NCBI RefSeq assembly: GCF_014652435.1
Contig: NZ_BMYU01000002.1
Span: 579,744-643,743 of the forward strand
Direction: 5' to 3'
DNA: 64,000 nt
DNA from: Cognatundibacterium squillarum
GTDB lineage: Bacteria; Pseudomonadota; Gammaproteobacteria; Burkholderiales; Burkholderiaceae_D
Part shown: positions 57,039 through 64,000 of the stretch, in pieces
How the letters are laid out: every line of letters begins with the position of its first letter
How positions within the stretch are numbered: the stretch's first letter is position 1
Notes under the pieces: generated by a model
What the model saw: the letters and a program-made list of their open reading frames with translations, nothing else
What the model was told of the DNA's origin: nothing
The model's database searches: none
Translations under genes and position numbers: made by a program

Positions 57039-57994
57039 TGATGAGCGCAAAGTCTGCACACGGCTTTGCCCCGCCGCGCCTGGGTCTGCCTGATCTGGGC
57101 CCCGGCGTGGGGCTGCGGCATCCGCACTTTGCTCATATTCTGGAGCATGGTGCGGGTGTCGGCTGGTTTGAAATTATTTCTGAAAATTATATTGATAACT
57201 ACGGACACTCACGCTACGTGCTGGATCAGATCCGTGAACAGTGCGCGATTGTGATGCACGGCGTGTCGATGTCCATCGGCAGCACCGATCCGCTGGATCT
57301 GACCTATCTGCGCAAGCTGAAACAGCTGGCAACAGAATTACGGGCTGTCTGGGTGTCAGATCACTTATGCTGGACTGGCGTGGCAGGCATCAATACGCAT
57401 GATTTACTGCCTTTGCCGCTGAATGAAGAAAGCCTGCGGCATGTGATACGGCGTATTCATACCGTGCAGGATATTCTGGAGCGGCCGCTGATTCTGGAAA
57501 ACCCCAGCACTTATCTGCAATTCCGTCATTCCACCTTCAGTGAAGCAGAATTTCTGGCAACGCTGTGCGCTGAAACCGGCTGCGGATTGCTGCTGGACGT
57601 GAATAACGTGTATGTCTCCGCATATAACCACGGTTTTGATGCGGTGGACTATATCAACACCCTGCCTGCCGGACAGATCGTACAAATTCATCTGGCGGGG
57701 CCGACCAATTGCGGCAACTACCTGATCGATACACATGACCAGCCAGTACCGGAAGCTGTGTGGAAACTGTATGCGCTGGCGATGCAGCGCACCGGTGGCG
57801 TATCAACGCTGCTGGAATGGGATGCCAGCATTCCGCCTTACCCGGTCATTCTGCAGGAATTAGAGAAAGCAAAAGCCGTTCTGCAGGGCATGATTCCGCA
57901 AACCGGTATCCACAGCGCCGCCAGCGGCGTTTCGAATCCTTTACAAGGCTTACTGCAAGTTGCGGAGGAAGATTTATGCATCAGCCCGCGCTAG
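57038..57994 (+). CDS. DUF692 multinuclear iron-dependent oxidase
   Basis: A 318-residue TIM-barrel enzyme of the DUF692 family (MbnB, TglH and BufB relatives), which use two or three iron ions to oxidise Cys residues of ribosomal peptides. Expected ligands are present: E49 in ISENYID, H74 in VMHGVSM, D108/H109 in SDHL, E154/N155 in LENPS, D187 to N190 in LLDVNN, H198, H218 in IHLAG, H233/D234 in DTHD and E260 in LLEWD. It starts at the overlap TGATG with the ferritin-like gene; a second ATG follows at once. The protein is longer than typical family members (about 280), with extra residues at the C-terminus. The DUF2063 gene overlaps its end by 19 nt. Confidence 0.93.
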   Translation: MMSAKSAHGFAPPRLGLPDLGPGVGLRHPHFAHILEHGAGVGWFEIISENYIDNYGHSRYVLDQIREQCAIVMHGVSMSIGSTDPLDLTYLRKLKQLATELRAVWVSDHLCWTGVAGINTHDLLPLPLNEESLRHVIRRIHTVQDILERPLILENPSTYLQFRHSTFSEAEFLATLCAETGCGLLLDVNNVYVSAYNHGFDAVDYINTLPAGQIVQIHLAGPTNCGNYLIDTHDQPVPEAVWKLYALAMQRTGGVSTLLEWDASIPPYPVILQELEKAKAVLQGMIPQTGIHSAASGVSNPLQGLLQVAEEDLCISPR

Positions 57995-58863
57995 CTTCGG
58001 TACAACGCTGGTTTCTGCATGCACTGGGTTCAGGCCAGCCTGTGCAACAGGCAATGCCGGAACAATGGATTTTGCCGCAAGGCGAAGAAGCCGAGCGACT
58101 GGGCATTTATGCGCGGGCTTATGTGCTGCGCTTACAGGAATGTCTGGAAGCGGACTATCCGCTGACCAGAGCGCTGATGGGACAGGAGTTATTTTCCTTT
58201 TTCTGCGTTCACTACATCCGGCAATCGCCATCGCGCTCCGCATCGCTGTATGACTTTGGTGAAGGCTTCGCTGATTTTCTGCAGCGCAGTCAGCCACCCG
58301 ATGCGGTTCTGCTGGATCCGGCACTGGCATTCCCGGTGGCACTGGCCAGACTGGAGCGTGGCTTGCATCGCGTAATGCGTGCGCCAGGGCCGGAACCGTC
58401 CAGTCTGGCCGCTGCCGGTCTGTTGAACGAAGCGACGGCATCAGCCGCTGGTGTTGAGGCAGACAACACACCATTCGGCGCATTGTCCGGCCTGTTACGC
58501 CGCCCCGAAGACTGGCAAGTCACGCCCTGCCTGCAACTGATGGAATCGCCTTTCCCGTTACGTGCTTACTGGATTGCCGCCAGACAAATGCAATTATCTG
58601 ATCCGGAAGCCATTGCCTGTCCGCCTTTACCGGCAGCGGAAGCAAGCTGCATCGCACTGACACGCCAGCATTACCGGGTACAGGTGATTGAACTGGAACG
58701 ATGGCAATTTAGGTATCTGCAAGCCTTATCGGAACACAGCGATAGGGAACTGATGTTGCGGGACTTGTCTCCGCTCCATTCTGCTGCAGAGCTGGAAGCA
58801 GAAATTGCCGTGTGGAGCGCTACTGCTGCAGCGCAATCACTGATCATGCCACGGGTGCAGTAA
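57976..58863 (+). CDS. DUF2063 partner protein of DUF692
   Basis: A 295-residue protein whose N-terminal DUF2063 domain begins LASVQRWFLHALGSG and continues with ERLGIYARAYVLRLQECL, ADYPLTRALMGQELFSFFCV and YDFGEGFADFL. In methanobactin and bufferin systems the equivalent (MbnC, BufC) binds the DUF692 enzyme and recruits the precursor. The second half (about 140-295) is a less conserved helical domain. GCGGAGGAAGATTT precedes the ATG. This completes the substrate-enzyme-partner trio. It is the last gene of the operon. Confidence 0.88.
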   Translation: MHQPALASVQRWFLHALGSGQPVQQAMPEQWILPQGEEAERLGIYARAYVLRLQECLEADYPLTRALMGQELFSFFCVHYIRQSPSRSASLYDFGEGFADFLQRSQPPDAVLLDPALAFPVALARLERGLHRVMRAPGPEPSSLAAAGLLNEATASAAGVEADNTPFGALSGLLRRPEDWQVTPCLQLMESPFPLRAYWIAARQMQLSDPEAIACPPLPAAEASCIALTRQHYRVQVIELERWQFRYLQALSEHSDRELMLRDLSPLHSAAELEAEIAVWSATAAAQSLIMPRVQ

Positions 58864-58946
58864 CGGTAACGCGCTTACACTCCGGTTGCCGCGTCATGTA
58901 ACAGCGATATTCCTTAAAATGCCCGAAAACCTGCTCAAAACCACCT

Positions 58947-59031
58947 GAATGCGGGATTCAGCACAGGTATCCGGCGGTCGCCGGCGAATTCTGTGGCTCT
59001 CCGCGAATGGCCGGTGACGATTTCTGCATGA
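58947..59031 (+). repeat. 85-bp dispersed repeat, copy R10
   Basis: The most diverged copy: core CGGTCGCCGGCGAATTCTG instead of the standard, but the end positions and total length are kept. It lies 83 nt after the DUF2063 stop. The rest of the 550-nt gap to the next gene holds nothing I recognise apart from a small ATGGCT/AGCCAT hairpin near 59130. Confidence 0.8.
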
Positions 59032-59413
59032 TTCACCTGTCACTTCCTTAGCCGGTATCAAATCACCGCGCAAAAATACTTTCCGATCTTTAGCTTTGCA
59101 CTAGCCTGAAGTAATGGTGGGAGATAAGCATGGCTGGTTGAAGCCATCGCGCTTGCGTTGCATTACGTTACACATCGAGCGGCCTTCGTCAGTCATGCGT
59201 AAGTGATGGTGCCAATAATTTCAATATTAACAATTTTCAGATTTTCTCTGCTGGCTTTGTCTGATTTGCTGCGATGCAGGTCAGGTGTCTGAGCCGGTTC
59301 CCCGCCGCTCCCTGCTGACGTTTCTGCAGTCACACCGGCGGTCATGCGTTTCGATTGCACACGAATTTGTTGTTCCTGCCACGTATCACAGCTGTACTAA
59401 CAGGGGAAACACC

Positions 59414-60958
59414 ATGCGCATCAACCAGCCAGTTACCAATCAGGCATATCACTTGCCTGAAACAGCCACGCTGATGTCCACCACCGACACCAAGGGCATT
59501 ATTCGTTATGCCAACAGCGACTTTGTTGCCGTCAGCGGTTTCACGCTCGAGGAACTGCATGGCCAGCCCCATAATCTGGTGCGCCATCCGGATATGCCAC
59601 CCGCTGCCTATGCCGATATGTGGGCGACCTTACAGCAGGGTGAACCCTGGACTGCACTGGTCAAGAACCGTCGAAAAAACGGCGATTACTACTGGGTGCG
59701 CGCAAACGCGGTTCCTGTTATCCGGGGAGGCGTGCATCAGGGTTATATGTCGGTCAGAACCAAGCCAGGCGACAAAGAAGTGCAGCAGGCGGAAAAACTC
59801 TATGCTGACATGCGTAGTGGCAAGGATACCGGCTTTCGTCTGTACAAAGGCATTCTGGTCAGAACAGGCGCAAAAGCCTGGCTGTCCGCCTTCCGCACAA
59901 TCCGGCTGCGTACCCGGTTAAGACTGAATATTGCCGCGGGCTGGTTACTGATGGTGCTCGCTTCTCTGGCGTTTTACGGCATCAATGCGGAGCAGGCAGG
60001 CTTTATTGCGATTCTGAGCCTGCTGGCTGTCGGTATGTCGGCAGCGCTGGAAGCGCAAATTGCCACACCGGTCGAAAAAATTCACCGGCTGGCTCTGGAT
60101 GTGGCAACCGGTAACAACCGGAACGCCGTTCATATCAACCGCGTCGATGAACTGGGTATCACCATGCGCACCGTCAGCCAGCTCGGGCTGATGTTCCGCT
60201 GGCTGGTGGATGATGTGAATTCTCAGGCCGAATCTGCCCGCGAAGCAGTTAATGAAATTGCGCTGGGCAATATGGATCTCAGTGATCGCACAGAACAGGC
60301 GGCATCCAGTCTGGAACAGACCGCGTCATCGATGGAACAGATGACTGCGACCATTCAGAGCAATGCCGAAACGACCCGCCATGCGACTGGTTTATCCACG
60401 ACCGCAATCAGCGCGGCAACCAATGGCGGTCAGTCAATGGAACAGGTGATCAGCACCATGTCGGCAATTGCGAACCAGTCGGAAAAAATCGTCGATATCA
60501 TCAGTGTCATCGATGGCATTGCATTTCAAACCAATATCCTCGCACTGAACGCCGCAGTAGAAGCCGCACGCGCCGGAGAACAGGGACGTGGCTTCGCCGT
60601 CGTCGCCTCGGAAGTCCGTGCGCTGGCACAACGCAGTGCCGGTGCTGCTAAAGAAATCAAGGAACTGATTTCGAATACCGTCAGTACCGTGGATAACGGC
60701 ACGCAACTGGTCTCGGAAGCCGGCAACACGATACGCGAAATGATACGCCAGACAAAAGAAATCTCCGCGCTGATCGCCCAGCTCAGTACCGCTACGCAGG
60801 AACAAAGTGAGGGCATAAGCTCCGTCAATGATGCGGTGATTCAGATGGATGACGTTACGCAGAAAAACGCTGCGCTGGTCGAGCAAAGCGCAGCCGCCGC
60901 GGCCAGTCTGGATGCACAAATGCGCTATCTGGTCGATGCGCTTTCCGTTTTCCGCTGA
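59414..60958 (+). CDS. Aer-like PAS chemoreceptor
   Basis: A 514-residue aerotaxis-type receptor. An N-terminal PAS domain (about 10-115) has [17 protein letters not shown] and [10 protein letters not shown], the pattern of FAD-binding Aer proteins. Two close membrane helices (about 175-215) follow with no periplasmic domain. A HAMP-like segment precedes a signalling domain with tip [32 protein letters not shown] before the ATG at 59414 sets the start. It would steer motility by redox or oxygen state. It lacks a CheR-docking tail. Confidence 0.93.
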   Translation: MRINQPVTNQAYHLPETATLMSTTDTKGIIRYANSDFVAVSGFTLEELHGQPHNLVRHPDMPPAAYADMWATLQQGEPWTALVKNRRKNGDYYWVRANAVPVIRGGVHQGYMSVRTKPGDKEVQQAEKLYADMRSGKDTGFRLYKGILVRTGAKAWLSAFRTIRLRTRLRLNIAAGWLLMVLASLAFYGINAEQAGFIAILSLLAVGMSAALEAQIATPVEKIHRLALDVATGNNRNAVHINRVDELGITMRTVSQLGLMFRWLVDDVNSQAESAREAVNEIALGNMDLSDRTEQAASSLEQTASSMEQMTATIQSNAETTRHATGLSTTAISAATNGGQSMEQVISTMSAIANQSEKIVDIISVIDGIAFQTNILALNAAVEAARAGEQGRGFAVVASEVRALAQRSAGAAKEIKELISNTVSTVDNGTQLVSEAGNTIREMIRQTKEISALIAQLSTATQEQSEGISSVNDAVIQMDDVTQKNAALVEQSAAAAASLDAQMRYLVDALSVFR

Positions 60959-61179
60959 GCCCTCATCGCGTCGCCGGACACCCGTCCGGCACGCAAGCGT
61001 CCGGTTGCTGCTGGCTGTCTGGCTGCAACCGGTACCCAGAATATTTCCTTATCAGCGCCTCCTCCCTGCGCATTTCGTTTCATCCCGCCAGCATCAGTTT
61101 TCCTCCGGCTAACCTGGCAAACGCCCGTGTCTGTCGTTATCAGCCTACCGGTAACCGGAAACACCGCAAAAAATATGCC

Positions 61180-61264
61180 AAATGCGGTGTTCTGCACAGC
61201 GATCTGCCTGTCGTCGGCATAAAGTCCGGGTCTCTGGTTTCGATGGATGACGATCTTTGCATAG
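61180..61264 (+). repeat. 85-bp dispersed repeat, copy R11
   Basis: Diverged member with core CTGTCGTCGGCATAAAGTC and weak right end (GATCTTTGCATAG). It lies in the 700-nt gap between the Aer-like and the jacalin genes. Confidence 0.85.
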
Positions 61265-61265
61265 C

Positions 61266-61406
61266 TTACGCATCCATTAACTGCTGATTCACCGCCTTCA
61301 GCGATTTATCCGGCTTGCGCATGCCAGTGCGGAAAAATTGCACCGGACTGCTCCTTTTTTGCGGCTGAGCGATATCCGGGATTACGTCAATCAGACCGTT
61401 CAGCAT
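61266..61406 (-). CDS. possible small gene or gene tail
   Basis: 46 codons on the minus strand from an ATG at 61406 read with normal, non-repetitive amino-acid usage: LIDVIPDIAQPQKRS and MRKPDKSLKAVNQQ, ending LMDA. I do not recognise it and see no ribosome binding site. It could be a short peptide gene or the 3' relic of a longer one. It starts 1 nt beyond repeat copy R11. Confidence 0.25.
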   Translation of the reverse strand: MLNGLIDVIPDIAQPQKRSSPVQFFRTGMRKPDKSLKAVNQQLMDA

Positions 61407-61655
61407 CCGCAATACCGGACATTTATTCAACTGGTTTTACATGCCATTTACAGATAAAATTTTCGCTTATATGTTAATAAACTTTATTTTTCCCAAATCA
61501 TCAAATCGATATTGACTTGATAAAATTCACCGCCTACTATTCCTTCGCCGCATGTTGCGGCATGGCAAACCGGACTTTTTTGTCCGTGTATTGCTTCTGC
61601 ATACGACTCCGTTCCGGAATTATCCGATTACTGATACTGCTCTGAGGAATATGAA

Positions 61656-63026
61656 ATGACAACGAAGAATACAGATGTTTTTGGTGGTCACGGCGGTAGC
61701 GAATTTACAGATACTCACGACGTCGCCAGCTGGGGACGTATAACGCAAATCCATATCCGCCACGGTGCGGAAGTCGATGCAATCGCAACCACTTATGCAA
61801 ACGGTCAGTATCTGAGCCACGGCGGAACCGGCGGCACACTGACCACCATTTCCCTGCGCGATGATGAATTCATCACCTCTGTTGATCTGCGCTCCGGCGC
61901 ACGTCTGGATCAGATTACACTGCACTCCAGCAAAGGTGTGACCTACGGCCCTTACGGCGGCAATGGCGGCAGCCCGCATTCCGTCAATTTCGGCGGTGAT
62001 GTTCTGCAATATTTCTTCGGTCGCAGCGGTGCGCGCATTGATGCCATCGGCTTCGCCTACGGTACCAAACCGCCGGTCACGCCGGGCACTTACACCCGCA
62101 GCGCGTTGCAAGGTGGTGGTGGCGGTTCCGTATTTGATGATCTCGCCGTCAGCGGTTATCTGCTGGGCAAGATCAAACAGGTAAAGGTCCGCTCCGGCGC
62201 ACGGGTTGACCGTCTGGAAGTGACGTATGCGGGTCCGCAAGGCTCACCGGTGACTTACAGTCATGGCGGCAATGGCGGCGACGATCATCCGGCATTTGTA
62301 CTGAATGACGATGAATACATCACGGAAGTGTCAGGCCGTTCCGGTGCACGCCTAGATCAGATTCAGTTCACCCTGAATACGGGTCGTAAATCTATCGCTT
62401 ACGGTGGCGGTGGCGGCTCACCGTTCAGCCTGAAGTCTGTTGACGGCGTCATTGCTTCATTCTTTGGCCGCTCCGGCGCTGAAATCGATGCTGCAGGTGT
62501 CTATTTCGCCAAAGCGATCCCGTCCCGTATCGAAATCCTGTCCATGGAATTCGATACACAGAACTTCTTTGTTCAGCCGTCCACGCCGACCGTACTGGCA
62601 ACGATCAAAATGACAAACAATCAGAGCCAGCCACAAACGGTTTCCACGACGCAGACGATTTCTTACACCAATACCGACTCCACCAATATCAGCATCACCA
62701 ATGAAGCATCGGTTGCCTTTAAAACGAGCGCAAATTTTATCGTTGAAAAAAGCGAGCTGACCGTCGGCTACAAACTGGGTGTCACCTACGCAACCCAGTC
62801 GACACAGAGCGTCACCAATACCTCGGCCTTCACTTTTTCGGCAACCGTACCGGGCAACAGCACGATCACTGCATCGTGCGTGGCACAACAGGATAAATAC
62901 GATGTGCCGTGGACCGCGACGGCACTGGTCTATTATCAGAATCAGTCCCAGCCGGAACGTGTTACCAATCTGAAGGGTGTGTTAAAAGGTGTACAGGTAG
63001 TAAACCTGACAGCGGTTTATAACTGA
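61656..63026 (+). CDS. jacalin-jacalin-aerolysin-like pore-forming protein
   Basis: A 456-residue protein with two jacalin-type lectin domains (about 6-134 and 150-287). Each shows Gly-rich repeats such as GGHGG, SHGGTGG and RSGARLDQI. A C-terminal aerolysin/ETX-MTX2-like beta-pore-forming domain (about 295-456) follows. That domain has the Ser/Thr-rich alternating strands SVAFKTSANFIVEKSEL and QSVTNTSAFTFSATVPGNST, and the closing KYDVPWTATALVYY. GAGGAATATGAA lies before the ATG. There is no signal peptide, so release would need lysis or a leaderless route. It binds glycans and probably makes membrane pores. It is monocistronic with a terminator after it. Confidence 0.82.
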   Translation: MTTKNTDVFGGHGGSEFTDTHDVASWGRITQIHIRHGAEVDAIATTYANGQYLSHGGTGGTLTTISLRDDEFITSVDLRSGARLDQITLHSSKGVTYGPYGGNGGSPHSVNFGGDVLQYFFGRSGARIDAIGFAYGTKPPVTPGTYTRSALQGGGGGSVFDDLAVSGYLLGKIKQVKVRSGARVDRLEVTYAGPQGSPVTYSHGGNGGDDHPAFVLNDDEYITEVSGRSGARLDQIQFTLNTGRKSIAYGGGGGSPFSLKSVDGVIASFFGRSGAEIDAAGVYFAKAIPSRIEILSMEFDTQNFFVQPSTPTVLATIKMTNNQSQPQTVSTTQTISYTNTDSTNISITNEASVAFKTSANFIVEKSELTVGYKLGVTYATQSTQSVTNTSAFTFSATVPGNSTITASCVAQQDKYDVPWTATALVYYQNQSQPERVTNLKGVLKGVQVVNLTAVYN

Positions 63027-63074
63027 TTCCCTGAATCCACAAAAACGGGAGTGCACAGACTGTGCAACTCCCAC

Positions 63075-63113
63075 AAAAAAAGGGAACGATTCCATAACAT
63101 CGCTCCCTTTTTT
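63075..63113 (+). terminator. terminator after the lectin gene
   Basis: A 15-bp stem with one mismatch (AAAAAAGGGAACGAT with ATCGCTCCCTTTTTT) has an 8-nt loop and a T-run. A second hairpin (GGGAG...CTCCC, 63048-63073) lies just before it. Both end the lectin gene; the first also fits the convergent CZB gene. Confidence 0.85.
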
Positions 63114-63179
63114 ACTGAAAAACGGCTTGTTTTCTTGTTACCGTCATCAGCCAGCCCTGAGTGTCACCGTCTTGTATAT

Positions 63180-63533
63180 TCAGGCGCCAGCTTCTTTTTT
63201 GAGCTTACTAATGGCCAGGCTGACCGCACTGGAAGCACTGGCATATGGCGTACCGGCATCAAGCGCTTTTTCAGCTTCCTGATAGGCGCCTTTATTGATC
63301 AGTTTTGCAATCTTTCCGGCTTCGGTATGAAAGGTGGCGTGACGAGATACACAGTCGCGGTAACTGGTCAGTCCACCGATTCTGGATTTGGATTCAGCGT
63401 ACAACCATTTACCGAGATCACAACAATGATCTTTGCCGATGGTATCTGCATCCAGCTGTTCTTTTGCTGAAATTGCCTTACGGAACTTCACTTTCCACTC
63501 TGCATGTTTTGCAATAGCTTGCTCTAAATCCAT
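63180..63533 (-). CDS. CZB zinc-binding domain protein
   Basis: A 117-residue stand-alone chemoreceptor zinc-binding (CZB) domain. Zinc ligands are H10, C38 in the CCDLGKWLY motif, and H65 and H69 in SRHATFHTEAG. In cytoplasmic chemoreceptors and diguanylate cyclases the domain senses zinc or hypochlorite through its Cys. Stand-alone versions occur in betaproteobacteria. Two cyclase genes and chemoreceptors in the window are possible partners, but no physical link is visible. GGAGCAACCC precedes the ATG. Confidence 0.9.
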   Translation of the reverse strand: MDLEQAIAKHAEWKVKFRKAISAKEQLDADTIGKDHCCDLGKWLYAESKSRIGGLTSYRDCVSRHATFHTEAGKIAKLINKGAYQEAEKALDAGTPYASASSAVSLAISKLKKEAGA

Positions 63534-63593
63534 GGGTTGCTCCTTTAGTTAAACAGTGGCTGCCTGGGTATCTGAATTCATCATAATCGAAGA

Positions 63594-63615
63594 TGTCCGA
63601 CATAAATGTCAGACA
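63594..63615. promoter_or_regulatory. pair of TGTCNGACA sites upstream of the CZB gene
   Basis: TGTCCGACA and TGTCAGACA, each a 9-bp near-palindrome, are separated by TAAA and lie about 60 nt upstream of the CZB start. They look like a tandem operator for a dimeric regulator, identity unknown. Confidence 0.4.
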
Positions 63616-63733
63616 ATTTTAACTTCCGTAGAAAACGACTGTTTTCTGACAAACTATGCGAGTTTCACGATAGTCCATCTGCGCTAAACCTGAGAACTCA
63701 TGTTTTTCTGCTCACTGCGCTTTCAGAGTAGCA

Positions 63734-63955
63734 GATGTAGCGGCAGTCGGTATGTATTTATTCAGCCACGTTGATGACAATAACGGCCGTCGTTTCTCAA
63801 CAGCCTTCCAGTTCGGCGATCACCTCGGCGTCGGCTATGTGTTCAACAACGGGCTGGACGTTGGTCTGAAGGTGCAGCATTTTTCCAACGGCGCAATCAA
63901 GCGTCCGAATCCGGGTGCGAATGTCGCAGTTCTGCGGGTGGCGTACCCGTTCTGA
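63734..63955 (+). pseudogene. pagL: 3' remnant of lipid A deacylase gene (pagL)
   Basis: About 73 codons match the C-terminal half of PagL outer-membrane lipid A 3-O-deacylases: RRFSTAFQFGDHLGVGYVF and LKVQHFSNGAIKRPNPG, with the catalytic His-Ser pair (HFS) and the closing Phe. The family has about 90 more residues upstream. Here homology starts near 63734 and the frame meets a stop at 63671, with the CZB promoter in the way. The gene is therefore 5'-deleted and not functional as a barrel. Confidence 0.75.
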
Positions 63956-64000
63956 GGTATTGGCGGGGCACTGTCTGTGCAGTGATCCGCATTGATGCAT

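Overview
The window looks like chromosome from a moderately GC-rich betaproteobacterium, most likely Burkholderiales and perhaps an Oxalobacteraceae-type organism. That placement is inferred from the gene set (frmA/formylglutathione hydrolase, an NhaR-type LysR regulator, TIGR02285 next to a diguanylate cyclase, Cache and Aer-type chemoreceptors) and codon style, not from a marker gene. No rRNA, tRNA or CRISPR array was seen. Coding density is high. The gaps are mostly filled by one 85-bp repeat family, terminators and a few gene remnants.

Layout. 0.3-5.2 kb: a PLP-dependent threonine/serine dehydratase, a periplasmic solute-binding protein, a membrane PAS-GGDEF-EAL protein and the tail of a broken chemoreceptor. 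5.3-8.7 kb: an AraC/GyrI regulator pair and the glutathione-dependent formaldehyde detoxification pair (S-formylglutathione hydrolase and class III alcohol dehydrogenase). 9.1-13.2 kb: two tandem copies of an unknown membrane protein, each preceded by an 85-bp repeat, then an AT-rich orphan gene. 13.5-20.3 kb: a tannase/feruloyl-esterase-like hydrolase, a TIGR02285 protein with a GGEEF diguanylate cyclase, hibernation factor HPF, a TerB-like protein, a DUF2062 membrane protein and NhaR. 20.4-23.4 kb: a tight operon of an S1/P1-nuclease or phospholipase C-like exoprotein, a parvulin foldase and a small anchored protein. 24-27.3 kb: an acyltransferase-3 protein, two unknowns and a dead IS5-family element.

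27.4-34.8 kb: a translationally coupled five-gene operon (SWIM zinc finger, DUF5691-like, MoxR AAA+ ATPase, large YehM-like protein, VWA protein) resembling the uncharacterised E. coli yehL-yehM-yehP-yehQ set. 35-40.5 kb: small unknowns including an ADP-ribosyltransferase-fold candidate, a DUF695/RraB-like protein, a Cache chemoreceptor and two paralogous small membrane proteins. 40.8-46.2 kb: a Fur-box-controlled siderophore locus (divergent IucA/IucC synthetase, TonB receptor, PepSY membrane protein). 46.4-54.5 kb: a methyltransferase, a second acyltransferase-3, a DUF3857 transglutaminase, a GFA enzyme, an Lrp regulator, a NIPSNAP protein and unknowns.

55.0-58.9 kb holds the most striking unit: a ferritin-like (VioB-type) protein with a Cys-rich C-terminal tail, followed with overlapping ends by a DUF692 multinuclear iron oxidase and a DUF2063 partner. 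This is the gene logic of peptide-modifying (methanobactin/bufferin-type) pathways, but here attached to a large enzyme-like substrate. 59.4-64 kb: an Aer-like PAS chemoreceptor, a jacalin-jacalin-aerolysin-like pore-forming protein, a zinc-binding CZB protein and the 3' remnant of a lipid A deacylase gene (pagL).

Eleven copies of an 85-bp intergenic repeat, all exactly the same length with 18-nt direct repeats at both ends of a conserved core, run through the whole window. They sit only between genes, most often where genes converge.
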